A stretch of DNA of 64,000 nucleotides from Sinonovacula constricta. Its lineage: Eukaryota; Mollusca; Bivalvia; Cardiida; Solecurtidae. Of the stretch, positions 1-13,184 are shown piece after piece. The position numbers were made by a program, and so were the translations under genes. Position 1 is the stretch's first letter; each line of letters opens with the position of its first letter. The DNA is taken from contig CM017561.1 of the NCBI GenBank assembly GCA_007844125.1, positions 32,636,700 to 32,700,699 of the forward strand, in the 5' to 3' direction. The notes beneath the pieces were generated by a model. That model had not been told where the DNA came from. It worked only from the letters and a program-made list of their open reading frames with translations, and ran no database searches.

Positions 1-1046
1 AAGTAAAAACGTTAGGAAGTATAAATTGTGAAAAATGGAGATCCAAATGTTGATTCTTTCTAAATCTATAAGTACTGGTAAACATGAGAGGGGTGTCAGC
101 TAAAAGCCTCAATACAGATATCAATATCAGATCAAATTACCTACATGATGATACAAATGATCCTGAAAATAAATGGTCACATGTTTTCTTTAGTTTAAAA
201 AAATCTAACTTTGCAGCATGGATCAGATTGGGAATTTCTTATTTGTAACAATGAGTGGAGGGTTATGCTTTAACTTGCATATATATGTAGAACATCAATA
301 AACAGTATCTAGTGGGATATTTTCAGGTAACAATAAATTATTTGGTTGGTTTAGAAAGGCCTGCAATTCTGAGGTATTCACTGCTTTGCTAAGTAGTCAC
401 ATTTTTAAGACAATGAAAACCAGTGAACATGTAGAAGAACTGTTGTAAATGGTTTTTGTGTTAGATAAAAACATTCAATGAGTGGACATATGGTGAGCAG
501 ACAGTTAAGGGTTGTGAACCATGAAAGGGAGCATTGATAAAGATCGCACTGTGCTGGTAACATAACACATACTAGGTTTAACTGTATTCTGTATTTCAAT
601 GTGCTCTAGAGGTGCTTTTTCCATAAAGTAGTTCATTTTCATTATGTGTTGCATTTTATAATCACTTTTACATCTAGTTTAAACAGGCTGAACATACTAA
701 CATGTTTACATTTTGGAACTTTAACTGTGATTTTTGTTTCACACCTATTAATGGAAAAAAAACAAAACTATATTTTGTTGCGCTGGAAATAGCTGAACAA
801 TGTTAGGTCTGCAGATTTTTCCTGGATGGTTACATTTTTATGTGGTGAATACAAAAATGGTCCAAACTGTCAGATACCTCGATAGAGCCCTACAAAGAAT
901 AGAGTTTGTGGTTAGCTATAACTAAACATCAACTTTCTCACACATTCATAAGTATGTGTAGACAATATACCTATTATTGAATTTTTTTAGATATGATTCC
1001 ACTGACCACTTAATCCTTCATAAGTCCATAAGAAAATAACATTCAA
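1..1046. other. AT-rich sequence, nothing recognised
   Basis: No conserved reading frame on either strand and no clear repeat. The small minus-strand ORF at 405-599 has no recognisable composition. Confidence 0.5.
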
Positions 1047-1055
1047 ATGAATAAT

Positions 1056-2406
1056 ACCTCGTCTAGAGGTCCATTGCATAGAACATCTAGAGGTCCATTA
1101 TATAGAATGTCTAGAGGTCCATTGCATAGAACGTCTAGAGGTCCATTGGATAGAATGTCTAGAGGTCCATTGTATAAAATGTCTAGAGGTCCATTGTCTA
1201 GAATGTCTAGAGGTCCATTGTATAGAACGTCTAGAGGTCCAATGTATAGAACGTCTAGAGGTCCATTGTATAGAACGTCTAGAGGTCCATTGGATAGAAT
1301 GTCTAGAGGTCCATTGTATAGAATGTCTAGAGGTCCATTGTATAGAATGTCTAGAGGTCCATTGTATAGAACGTCTAGAGGTCCATTATATAGAACGTCT
1401 AGAGGTCCATCATACAGAACGTCTAGAGGTCCATTGTATAGAACGTCTAGAGGTCCATTGGATAGAATGTCTAGAGGTCCATTATATAGAACGTCTAGAG
1501 GTCCAATGTATAGAACGTCTAGAGGTCCATTGTATAGAACATCTAGAGGTCCATTGGATAGAATGTCTAGAGGTCCATTGTATAGAATGTCTAGAGGTCC
1601 ATTGTATAGAATGTCTAGAGGTCCATTGTATAGAACGTCTAGAGGTCCATTGGATAGAATGTCTAGAGGTCCATTGTATAGAATGTCTAGAGGTCCATTA
1701 TATAGAACATCTAGAGGTCCATTGTACAGAACGTCTAGAGGTCCATTGTACAGAACGTCTAGAGGTCCATTGTACAGAACGTCTAGAGGTCCTTTGTATA
1801 GAACGTCTAGAGGTCCATTGTATAGAACATCTAGATGTCCATTGTATAGAACATCTAGAGGTCCATTATATAGAACGTCTAGATGTCCATTGTAAAGAAC
1901 GTCTAGAGGTCCATTGTATAGAACATCTAGAGGTCCATTGGATAGAACGTCTAGAGGTCCATTGTATAGAACCTCTAGAGGTCCATTGTATAGAACGTCT
2001 AGAGGTCCATTGTACAGAACGTCTAGAGGTCCATTGTACAGAACGTCTAGAGGTCCTTTGTATAGAACGTCTAGAGGTCCATTGTATAGAACATCTAGAT
2101 GTCCATTGTATAGAACATCTAGAGGTCCATTATATAGAACGTCTAGATGTCCATTGTAAAGAACGTCTAGAGGTCCATTGTATAGAACATCTAGAGGTCC
2201 ATTGGATAGAACGTCTAGAGGTCCATTGAAAAAAAACTCTAGAGGTCCATTGTATAGAACGTCTAGAGGTCCATTATATAGAACGTCTACAGGTCCATTG
2301 TATAGAATGTCTAGAGGTCCATTGTATAGAACGTCTAGAGGTCCTTTGGATAGAACGTCTAGAGGTCCATTGTATAGAACATCTAGAGGTCCATTATATA
2401 GAATGG
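1056..2406. repeat. 24-bp minisatellite, 56 monomers in perfect register, with a 264-bp higher-order repeat
   Basis: Monomer TCTAGAGGTCCATTGTATAG plus AACG. The first TCTAGA is at 1062 and the last at 2382, exactly 55 x 24 bp apart, so there is no net indel. Part of the array is itself duplicated as an 11-monomer (264-bp) unit: the variants TCTAGATG and TTGTAAAG recur 264 bp apart (stops at 1893 and 2157). Because 24 is divisible by three, one forward frame stays open for 282 codons (TSRGPLYR repeats). I see no splice or expression signal, so I treat it as non-coding DNA. Confidence 0.95.
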
Positions 2407-2410
2407 ATGA

Positions 2411-3041
2411 AAATTACAAAGAACAAATATTCATGTCTTCATTATACCAAAAATGGTCTTTCGACCAGAGTAAACAAAATAATGTATAATAAGGATATGT
2501 GAGTTGTGACTACTAAACTATTATTGTTAATAGTGACTTCAAAGATCCTATCCTGAGCGAACAGTCCCAAACTTATTCTTCAATAAATAATAAATAATAA
2601 ATGTTATTTCAGATGACCATTTCTTGTCCCTCGACTTTTTTACCCATTACTGAAATACCTAATAATGTTAAACTGAAATAATTTACAAAACATTTTTTTT
2701 TAATTGTTGCTGTTTTTTTACAGTGTGTTGAGGGTCCCCCAATGGTAAGGCAACAGCAGGTTCTTTCCTTAGGTCCCCCAATGGTGAAGCAACAGCAGGT
2801 TCTTTCCTTAAAGGCATCTCAAGAGCCTTATATAAGTGACCCCCCCCCCCCCCCCATTTATTGCCCCACCCAGCATGTGAGAGCATCTGTTTTCTGATAA
2901 GCCAGGCTGCCACAGTCAGTAACGATGTGTCTGTCACACAGGTATTGTTCAAGATCCAAGTGTATGTATGCTATATCTGGGGGTTGAACATAGTCATTCA
3001 CAGTTTGTAAAGGAAACAGTTGTGAATATACCAATTACGCA

Positions 3042-3080
<39 letters not shown>

Positions 3081-5100
3081 CTTTATTTGTTTTCTTTCTT
3101 ACTTTGTTGGTTGATTTTGTTATTTCTTATACATTTTGTAATTTCTTTCATTCTTTTAGTTCTCATATATATTTTAAGTTATATTTTATTTGGATTTGTA
3201 AAATGTAACGAAACGTTTCTAACAAAAGCAATTTAAAAAGTCATTCATTGTCAGAATAATGTCCTTCAGACTCATTTTAAGTCATTTTGAATACTTAAAC
3301 TTGTATCTCTCATGTATTTTCAAAATTAAATATTTAGCTATGAAATAAATACATAATCTTGCAGTTACAAAATTAACACCTAGTAATTAATGCAATAAAG
3401 AATTTGTAAGGGATCATATAGTAAACAACCCACATTATCACTAACAATAATGTTTGTGGCTTTGTGCAAAACTAGCCTACTGTCTCAAATCCATACTAGC
3501 AGGTAATTTAGTTTTGCATTAACCCATCAGAGGTATTACTGTGACAGATTAGTACTATGTTGGCTAAAGACTCCCTGCAGTGATGACCAGCAATTAGCAG
3601 GTCTGGTCATAGCATGTGGGGGCCTGGCTCAGTGGGATACCACATTCCTTTCGAGATGCCTTTAATTGATAATGAAATAATGTGTTTACTCATCAGGGTT
3701 AGACCCCCTCAGCATGCTGTGGGTACAACAGTCAAGGAAGGGCAGTGAAATGAAGTGTGAGGCACATGTCTTGAACAGCCTACAACAAGTCCCTCTTAAA
3801 GGCATTGAAAATAAGTACCCACCCACCCCGCAACAGCAAGATAACACCATAATGTGAGATCATAGCTGGACACTTGATTAGTTCATTATAAACAGATGTG
3901 TCAATGAGACTTTGTCCTATTACACAAATAAAATGTTGGGCTCCCCTATATTTTAGAAGAATGATGAAGCTTTGTGGTTCATTAGTACAAAGGCTGTGGG
4001 AAAAGCTGAAATTTCCATTTTGATAGACCTGGGATATATTTCCCATAATTAAGCTTAATTCAATGTGTTTCTGTTCAATCCTCATGTTGGTTTATAGAGT
4101 AACAAGAATCATGTACCAATAAATCTGTCTAATCTAAGGAGTGCCAGAAATATAAGGGATTTTGGGATATAACTTGTCATATATTGCATAATACGGTTTA
4201 CTGGCCTATACACATAAAGAGACTTTTTTGTTGTTGCTGTGTTTGGTTGGACTTTTGATTTCAATGTGTTTGACTTAGACATAGTATTGTTCTGCTTTAT
4301 TTTTTTAAAAACATGTGTAACAATATCAGCCTGAACAGATTTTCTCCTTAAAATGAGTTATTAGTACATAAAGAGAAATACAATCAAAGGACTACATGAT
4401 TGCTACTTAATAACCCAACTCAAAGGTGCAGCTTTATATATATATATTTTTACAAGCAATGCAAATGCATTCTGTCACATGCTAGGCAAGCTATTTGTTT
4501 TTATTCTACTTACAAAAACTGGTAAAATAATAAAATAATAAATTTTATTTAATTAAGACAAGATAAATCATATAATTTTAACCTTTCAAAAGATGCCACA
4601 TTTTTGTAAATATATGTCTAAAACATGGAATGTAGATTTTTGACATTCATTGGTTGCTAAACTGTTAAAAGTTGTCTTATAACTTTCATAAATTTTTTAT
4701 CAGAATCAGGAAATTTACAATGGATATTCCAGGCTCTAAGAGTAGTTTAAAGAAAATTAAACAGCTTTTACCAAATGTCTAACCTAGAGCTGGCCATAAT
4801 GAACATTTGGTGAAATCACATTATCTGATTGGCTAAAAAAATTGTCTGTGAAATACATGTACCTCGCAGAGGGTCATTTCAATGAAAAATAAGAATAAAC
4901 ATATGAAAGACACACTTGGCGTGTACATATAAGGGGCATTATTGCATCACTACACAGCAATGGATAAGCTTCAAACCCATCAATCAAAACATTTATTTAA
5001 ATATGAAAAAACAACAACATGTTGATCTAACAGTTTTACTTTTTACAAGTGCAATCATTTAATTACATTTATAAGAAGTAAAATGTATGTTTGTTTTGTT
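2411..5100. other. Non-coding, with simple repeats
   Basis: Contains a duplicated ~45-bp phrase GGTCCCCCAATGGTRARGCA (about 2731-2810), a run of 16 C (2840-2855), an (AT)n tract (about 3043-3077) and a moderately GC-richer stretch at 3470-3790 that may be an old repeat. No gene seen. Confidence 0.5.
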
Positions 5101-5119
5101 TTTTGTTACAGTGCACCAA

Positions 5120-5327
5120 CACAATTATAGTCATATTGGCGACATCCAGCTAATTATTGGTGCAGGAAGACCCTATACATGTCTGGGTAGAACCACCTGC
5201 ACAAAGCAGGTTTCCTGCAAAACCTCCCTACATGAAAGGTCTCGCCCTGACCGGGACTCGAACCCACATGGTGAGGGGCTGAGGAGTTTCAAGTCAGTGA
5301 ATCTAACAGCTCTGCCATGGGTGCCTT
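5120..5327 (-). mobile_element. tRNA-derived SINE (type B)
   Basis: Read on the minus strand it has an A-box-like TGGCAGAGCTG and a B-box GGTTCGAGTCC about 45 nt later, then a body with AGGAAACCTGCTTTGTGCAG. The plus-strand reading frame across it is incidental. A decayed second copy is at 8640-8828. Confidence 0.7.
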
Positions 5328-5944
5328 CGATAAGCGATATACGATAAATATCAAGTCAATTAAACAATTGCAGGTTAAAACATTGTGTAGAATTAAATGT
5401 GTCTATTCTATATAACATGTGTTCAAAATTACTTACAACCAGAAGAGGGAACAATAAAACATTTTATTGGTGAGGTGTTTAAAGTAAAGTACAAGAAAAT
5501 GAAATATTTTATGACACCATAATTTTAATGAGGAAAGTCAATTAGCCCATCACATTTCAAACTTACACAAACAAAAAGTACTCTACCCAGCTAATTGATG
5601 TAGAAATTAAAAAGCATGATTCCTGAGAGTTGCATTGTTTTGAAAGCAATGTGTCCTAAATCAAAATATCTGGGTCTCATTTTTACCAGATTATAAGTGT
5701 CATTAAATTTTCACATTGTTTGTATGCTATATTTGGCATGTATATCAATAAAAAAAATTAAAGTAATATTTGTATTTGAGCATAGAGTAACTTCCACATT
5801 TCTTGACAAACTTTTAAATGTTCGGTATTTACAAAACAGGAAACAGAATTCTTTCAAACCTAGCTGCATTGAAGCATCAGCACAACATTACACAATATAC
5901 TTATATCATCAAGAAATCTGTGTGAATACACCTTTGTTTGTTTA

Positions 5945-6115
5945 TTAGGTTTATCATCCCACCAACAATATTTCAGTCATCTGCAGATGGTGTCCATTTG
6001 AAGCATTATAGTGCTGCCTTAACTGTATATAGCATGCAGTGATCACCTGGCATGATACAGCATCCAGTCACATTATCCTGACACTGGGCTAACCAGTTGT
6101 GGAACTACCATTATA
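5945..6115 (-). mobile_element. SINE (type C) 3' part
   Basis: Inverted relative to 42330-42510: both share GTGTCAGGATAATGTGACTG, the CACCATCT...CAG phrase and a TGGTGGG...GATAAAC tail when aligned in the same orientation. Confidence 0.65.
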
Positions 6116-6214
6116 TTTAAATGAGCATTAGGAAGCGAACTATACCAATACCAGTTTTAACGACTTTGTCATGTTGCTGCCTGGGAATGAATCCAAAAGT
6201 GTGGCCACTGGACT

Positions 6215-6480
6215 GACCGGCCACAATAACTCAGGTGGCAGAGCGTCGCTTGCGGATCGGAGGTCGTGTGTTTCGAACCCCGGCTGGGTCAAAGCAAAGA
6301 CTTTAAAGTTGGTAGTAGTGGCTTCCCTCCTAATGCTCAGGGCTAAGGGGACAGCATTACGTTTGACTCGTCCATGCCAGTATAATGGACCAGCCGGGTT
6401 CAGTCCCTGGGCACCTTATAAGTGCCCCTGTGCTATAATGATAGAAATGGTGCTGCACAGTATAGGCAAAAATGCCAGCA
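6215..6480 (+). mobile_element. tRNA-derived SINE (type A)
   Basis: tRNA-like head with A-box CTCAGGTGGCAGAGCG and B-box GTTTCGAACCC, then a ~190-bp body (GACTTTAAAGTTGGTAGTAG..., CCTGGGCACCTTATAAGTGC) shared with the inverted copy at 18261-18536. Confidence 0.8.
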
Positions 6481-6524
6481 AATCCCATCCATATCCCAAT
6501 GGAAGGATAACAATTTCTAGAATT

Positions 6525-7545
6525 TTAAGTAGTGACCTACTGAATCCAGGTGACCTAGTTCAGAACATATCTAAGATTTCATACAGGCAAACATTCTGGC
6601 CAAGTTTGGTGAAGATTGGGCCATAAATGTGGCCTCTAAGCGTGTTCACAACGTTTTTCCTAAAATGACCTAGCAACCTAGCTTTCAGCACAATGTGATC
6701 CAACTATGAACTCATCTAAGATTTCATGCAGGAAAACATTCTGACAAAATTTGGTGAAAATTGGGCCATAAAAGTGGCCTCTAGCTTGTTCACATGGTTT
6801 TCCTAAAATATGACCTAGGGACCTACTTTTGACCCCAACTGACCCAATGACCAACTCATCCAAGATTTCATGCAGACAATCTTTTTGACCAAGTTTGCTG
6901 AAGATTGGGCTATAAATGTTTCCTTTAGTGTGTTCCATAGCTTTTTCTAAGATCTGACCTAGTGGCCTTCTTTTTGACCCCACATGACCCAGTTACAAAC
7001 TCAGCCAAATTTTCACGTAGGCAAGCATTGTGGCCAAGTTTGGTGAACATTGGGCTATAAATGTTTCCTTTAGTGTGTTCACAAGCCTTTTCTAAGATAT
7101 TACCAGTGGCCTACTTTTTGACCCTAGGTGACCAAATATAATCATCCAAGATTTCATGCAGACAAACATTCTGATCAAGTTTGGTGAAGATTGGGCTATA
7201 AATGTGGTCTTTAGTGTATTCACATGCTTTTTTTAAGTTTTGACCTAATGACCTCTTTTTTGACCCTACGTGATAATGAACTCGTCCAAGATTACATAAA
7301 AGCATACATTCTGATCAAGTTTGGTGAAGATTGGGCCATAAATGGGGCCGCTAGTAAGTTCACAAGCTGTTGCTAAGATTTGACCTAGTGACCTACTTTT
7401 TGACCACAGGTGACCCAATAATGAACTCACCCAAGATTTCATGCAGACAAACATTCTGAGCTAGTTTGGTGAAGATTGGGCTATAAATGTCTTCTATAGT
7501 GTGTTTACAAGCTTTTTCTAAAATTTGACCTAGTGACCGATTTTT
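6525..7545 (-). repeat. ~145-bp tandem array, about 7 units (pearl-like element core, minus orientation)
   Basis: Units contain CAAGATTTCATGCAGACAAA, AAGTTTGGTGAAGATTGGGC and GACCTAGTGACCTACTTTTT. Same family, opposite strand, as the arrays at 36525-37765 and 45306-46497. Several apparent reading frames here are repeat shadows. Confidence 0.85.
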
Positions 7546-10500
7546 TTATAATTATTTACACATTAAGCAATCTGCAGCAGCAAGAATCAGCATGTATAGC
7601 GATAAACAATAGTTGAAGTTTTTTTTGCCTTAAAATATTGTAGGTGCAAACTAAATTTAAAACATCTACAATTTGATAACCACAAGATGCATTTTTTTTA
7701 AATATTTAACTACATTTATATAACTGTAAAATGACACCTAACAACCATGCCACTAATGCAACCACATCGCTATTAAGAGCAGTTTTCATTAGTACAAACA
7801 ATTTGGCTTCTTTATTCAATGAAAAATCTAACCACAATAATGGGCACACCACTAACCCGGACATGACCAGTTCCTCTAAAACATAATGTGTATTTCTTAT
7901 TTAAGTACTGACCACAACTGCGACCATCCTGACCAGAAGAACAAGTTACCCAATCAAAGAATGTGTGAAAAACAATGAACTTGTCAGCAAGATTTGACAA
8001 CTTTATACAGGTAAATAGCACATTAATTTGTTTGAAGTTGTAAAACATTTGGTTGCTAGCGGTAGTGCGATAATTATACTAAATAAAGAGTTTAAAGGTT
8101 GTTTATCTAGGACATAAATGTGCATGTCATTAGTGCCGATTAAAAATGAAATAAAATTTGGAACTTTTTATCCAGTGTACTGATTAGCTCTCGGTCTTAT
8201 GGAGTAAAAATGATGATGCACATGACAGACAGCAATTAAAATAAATGCACATCATCAGGCTTATTTTTGTGCATTCTTGCTGCTGCATTCTTTCAAAAAT
8301 GTTGCTTTGTTAAAATAAATCATTGAAAAATAAGACGTGTGTTTGCTTGTTTGTTTTTTTTGTTTTATTTCCCTTTTCAACAGTCAGAGATGTACTAAGA
8401 GGACACTTTGATACATAAAGAATGTCCGTTTCATGTGCTCATCCAATTAAGACCAACTCACTATTAGGACCACTTTGACTAATAACAAAAGGTGGTCTTA
8501 ATAGAGGGCAGTTTGCTGGAAAATGTTTCGTAATTGTGAATATTTACCGCAGTTATCTTCTTTTAAGGTTACACTGCATGAAAGGATTGACATAAAATAG
8601 TGTGTATAGTGTTATAATTGTTGTTTGTATATTTTTATTCTATCACATCAACACAAATATATATACATTGTTCAGCTTATATGGCAGAGAAAATTCCAGA
8701 AAAATGATGCACCACTGGAAGACCTACCTCACATAAAAGTTTTTTCCCCAACTAAGACTCATATCAATGCGGTGAGGGGATGGGGAGTACAAGTTGCAGA
8801 CTCTAACCACTCTGAGATGGGGAGGAATTTTTACAAAGATCTGTTTCGTCTAAACATCAAATGAAACATGCTGTGGAAAACGATAATAATCTGAGTACAT
8901 GTACACAATTATTTTAATCCAGTCTTAAAAAAAATGCTTTGCTGGGAAACTAAATTTAGTACTTGCTTGTTCTTTTGAAACTACAATAATTGGTCAAGTG
9001 GAAAACAGCACAATTTGGAAATGCCGTATTTTGTTTATCCAAAATTGTAGAGACTCTTTTTTGTTTAACAAAACCAAAAATACTGGGAGTTGTTTTTTCG
9101 TTTTTGTCCAATAAAAACTTTGCATAGAACAAGCATAATCAGTAGTTTTGTTTGTTACACCATTCATTTAAGCCTCCAGGGAAATGGGGCGAATTTGGTA
9201 TACATGTACGTTTTATGTGCTTAAATGTACGAGTTGTAGCTGTAATGTCAATAACGATACTTCCAACGCATTTCTTGAGACTGATCAGACGAGTAAAACA
9301 ATGTCAACATATGTGCAACAAAGTTGCATAACTGACCCTGTATTGGTGACATCATTAACCATACCCAATACCTATATACAAGGTTGTGCATTCAAAAGTG
9401 CTCTAAATAAAAAATTTATGCCTGACTTCTAATGACCTTACTTGCCTTCAAAACATTCATCAACAAATAAATCCATTGGATACCTGGATGATGTGAACCG
9501 GAATGAAGTGCGCCGCTTTTTGAGACAACATGAGTCACCTAGTTATTCTCCCAGAAACCTTAATAATGATATTTGAATGAACATTTTTGTATCCTTTCAC
9601 ATTATTACAATAATCTTATCAAAATAAAATAAACTATAGCAATATGCTTATGCATTTTGAAAGGTAGGAATATACCTTGGTTCTATCTGTTGCTTTTATA
9701 ATGTGGAACACAATCTGCTAGAACTAAGTAAAAGGCACCAATGCTAAGAGCTGACTGCTCTATTAAATGGAAATCAATGAGTAATAAAATGTAAAATTTA
9801 GAAGGGGACTTTATATTACTACAGTGCTTATAACGCTTTGTATTTTGATTGTTATGGATCATTATTATGTTTCATTGAATAGCCATTGCTCATTATTTGG
9901 CATAAAACAACATGAAGCAAGTCATGATGAAATATCAGATAAATGTGCAATTTCTAAAAAACATAAACAAATAAAGCAAGTTTCTTCATTACAAAGAAGC
10001 CCAACTTATAAACTGGTTCCCGTAGTCCTATACAAAGGTTCACAAAGGGACATATGGTTCACAACATTCTTTGTTCACATAGGCTATGGTTCACATAGTC
10101 CCTAATTCATCCAGTCTGCCTTCACTAACAGTCATTTAGCATATCACATTTCCTGGAGAAAAAAATGTTCGCATAATCATTTACCAATTGGTTATTTTAT
10201 CCCTCAAAATTAATGATTTTTGCAGGATGATTAACCAGAACCCTAATGCTGGCCCCCTTAGAGTTAGAGTGGCTCAGGAAATAGTTGTACCACATAAAAC
10301 ATAAATAGGCCGTGATTTTTTTTACAACTTTATCAATATGGGTCCTGGAACTCACTGGACTAAAAATCTATCAGTCCCAAAATTTAATGTGTGAGTCCCT
10401 AATTGGATGTTTCAAATCCAATGATGTATAAGCAATCCGTCAAGACTAAACAGCAGACAATTTTCTTTTACAGAAAAAGGAAGTGTTATATATACATATA

Positions 10501-11640
10501 CACAATTTTCCTTAAAAATGTAACAACGAATTTTACTGGTTATTCTCAAAACATTTATCCAAAAATAACCGACGAAACAACAAATGGACAAAACGGTGCA
10601 AGTGTAAACTTTACACTCTAAACTACATAACTCGCATCCAAAATGCTCTGTAATAGTCGGAAAGGACTGGCTATTTGAAAATACAAAACAAAATTACACC
10701 TTGCGACCATGGTAATATTATTGTGTCCTGGACGCGGACTCGAGGTAAAAAAATCAGGGTATAGGTAAATTTTTAGTACAGAGATTTGTTGTAAAAAGAC
10801 TTCCAAGACTGTATCTGTACTGCCGATATGTACTAAATATTCCATCTTATATGTGCCGATAGTCTTGTGTTTCTTTCTAACTGAATTCAGTTAGGTTACT
10901 GACAATTAATGATTTAAAGGTATAATCTTTGATAATTTCGAAGATAATTTAGTCAAAGCATTTATTATTCAAGCAAAACATCAGCTTCAAAAAATAAGTT
11001 ACACAAGCAAATCTAAACTAACATAACCAAGTGCACTATCTGCGCATATATCCATAGCAGACGATCTGTATAATAAAGCCAGTATCGATTGAAAGGACTG
11101 TTCTGATGTGAGTGAAGACAATTAAAGAACAAAATTAATTTTGATGATTTTCAGTCAATCATAGATATGAGGGAACTTGTAAGTAACAAACCCTTCGCGG
11201 TTGTGTCTTATGTCAACAGTTTGTCAAAAAAGTAAGTTGATAATGCTAATATATAGACTCCGTTTCTGATGAAAATTCAGTCTCTCTTGACAACCCAAAC
11301 AATAATGGCTTTTCAATGCGTAAATTGCAACCATGGCATGATGCTGTTACTCATATTAACTTTTTGTATATTGATTAAAGAATAAAGTTCAGAATATTCG
11401 TCAAGATTTCATTTGTGTTCAAATTAATTTTTATCATGTAATTATCTCATGAATAACCCATTGTAAATGCCGCAACTAACAGGGAAATATGGATTTCACT
11501 TATGGCATGACTATTCCCCAAATGGTATGACAATTATTGCACCCCTTAGAATTGCCATATCTAAAATGTGGATCTCAATTCAGTTAAAGGAAAAATATCT
11601 GCAAATGCACTGTGTCTCCTTGAACTCCTCCATTGTTTAA
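7546..11640. other. Long AT-rich stretch without a recognised gene
   Basis: Holds the decayed SINE at 8640-8828 and a stretch of repeated GGTTCACA motifs near 10030-10100. None of the short reading frames looks conserved. It could be intron of the possible minus-strand gene that starts at 11736. Confidence 0.45.
8640..8828 (-). mobile_element. Decayed SINE (type B)
   Basis: Aligns with 5120-5327 over the segment GGTGAGGGG...GAGT.CAAGT...CTCTAAC...CTCTG..ATGGG; the B-box is degraded. Confidence 0.5.
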
Positions 11641-11675
11641 ATTGTCAATAAGTTTCACTAAAAAGTTGATGTTAC

Positions 11676-11736
11676 CTTTAAAAGTCTTCTTCCACTCATC
11701 CAACTTCTTTTGATAATCATCCGGTAGTTTACTCAT
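11676..11736 (-). CDS. Possible first coding exon of an unidentified minus-strand gene
   Basis: Minus strand: ATG followed by 20 codons, MSKLPDDYQKKLDEWKKTFK, then AAAG|GTAACA, a usable donor. The composition is protein-like (Lys/Asp/Trp-rich, helical) and a promoter-like CpG block lies 300-600 nt upstream. I cannot name the gene and found no convincing second exon at lower coordinates. Unspliced, the frame runs to 51 codons. It could also be chance. Confidence 0.3.
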
Positions 11737-11999
11737 TTTTAATGTATTAGGAGTTGCTGAGTGTTCACTTTGTTGTCATTCCGCTCTGACAGCCAAATTA
11801 TAATAAGTTTATAACATACTAATGACACTTGGTTGTTGTGAGTTAAAAAACCAATTTTCTGATAACACATTTAACAGTAAATCACAAACAAACGCAACGG
11901 ACTAACAAGTCAAATCATTGTTCCCCATTCATCGCCTATATGCTAGATATTCAAGTCTTAGTTTCCGCACTTAGTACAAAAACAAAAACGTACACCACT

Positions 12000-12370
12000 T
12001 AAACATCGCCATACCGGAAGTAAACTGCAACCGAAAATGGGTTGGTCTCAAGGGAGGCTACTCCCAATCAAATCCCAGTATAATCTTTGATCATACTATT
12101 ATCTATGCATTGATCGAACGGCATCAAGATATATCGATATTTAATTATGCCATTCAGTCTATCGGTGTTCTATACTTTTTGTTGTATTAGTGGCTAAATT
12201 GACAACATTCCTCTTCATGGCGACATGAGCGGCCAAAATCATGCATACTAAACACTCTAATTACCAATCTCCTCACAGCGATTACGTCACGCGTTCCTAC
12301 TTAAATCTCTGCCCCAAGCAAGGATCACGTGACGATAGAGTATCACATGAAGTAAACATGGCGGCCTCCA
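12000..12370. promoter_or_regulatory. TATA-less promoter-like block
   Basis: Cluster of classic proximal-promoter motifs in a GC-richer island: ETS CCGGAAGT (12014-12021), CRE-type TTACGTCA (12282-12289), E-box TCACGTGA (12325-12332) and YY1-type ATGGCGGC (12358-12365). Direction unknown; the minus-strand ATG at 11736 is the nearest candidate start. Confidence 0.4.
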
Positions 12371-12804
12371 TAAACTTTAAAATTTGACTTTCATAATTTC
12401 ATATTTTTTCATATTTTAAGTTACTTTTTATTTTTAATATGATAAATTAATATTTTTAAAGGAAAGATGCTATATTTTGAGGAGATAAGTCCAGAAAACA
12501 AACAAAAAAAAAAAAAAAAAAAAAAACTATCGAAAATATTGGGCGAAAAATTTGCTGGTGGCAGTGATATAATGTACTGTCAAAGGAAGTAATCACTGCG
12601 GGGAGTTTGTCTAATTACAGTGTCGATTCATAAAATAAATATTTTAGAATAACGAATGGTAACTATGATGGCACTAGACAATTTGCTACTTTGTTTTCTT
12701 CCTTGCTGTCTGTTACATCTAAAATTACAAGCTGCATTTCTTCGGTATCTTAAGTAAAACAAGACCTCGTCAAACGGCTGCGAATGCCAGTGCTTGATTT
12801 AAAG

Positions 12805-13090
12805 CACTATCAGAAAGACACAGAAATAAGGCAACTTTTGCAGCTTGTAAGAAGGATCAGCTTCATAGAATGCACATACCGCCAAATTGCCAGTCGGCAA
12901 CCGCCATGCAAATTCCAATGAAATAAGTACTTCCTGTAAAAGTGGATCAGTCCTTTATTGTATTTAGGGGTTTAAGACTTTTCTTTCTTTTAATTCTAAA
13001 AAGTTTCAGCTTCTTTTTGACGCCAAAAGATTGAGATTATCTTCAAAATAGTGAATGTAATGCCAAAACATAGCAACATGATGTTACTAA
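12805..13090 (+). repeat. Segment duplication, copy A
   Basis: Aligns over ~280 bp with 13795-14068: shared CAGAAATAAGGCAACTTTTG-like start, AAATTGCCAGTCG, GTACTTCC.GTAAAAGTGG and the TTTCAGCTTC...TTTTGAC block, at roughly 75-80% by eye. Confidence 0.75.
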
Positions 13091-13184
13091 AGAGAAGATT
13101 TTCTGTCACACATTCTACTTCCGGTCGGTATTTTGTGTAACCACCCCGTTAGACGCCACTAACAAGTTTGTTCTATGTTCTGTT

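Noticed and set aside
1056..2406. CRISPR-like array
   Set aside because: Contiguous repeats without unique spacers, in a eukaryotic genome.
1047..2489. Long forward ORFs of TSRGPLYR repeats as a repeat-protein gene
   Set aside because: The open frame follows automatically from a 24-bp unit without a stop in one frame; there are no splice or start signals and stops arise inside the array.
5087..5347. 86-residue ORF as a gene
   Set aside because: Lies across an antisense tRNA-derived SINE.
6231..6290. tRNA gene
   Set aside because: A- and B-boxes are present but the cloverleaf is not complete, and the head is followed by a SINE body shared with 18261-18536.
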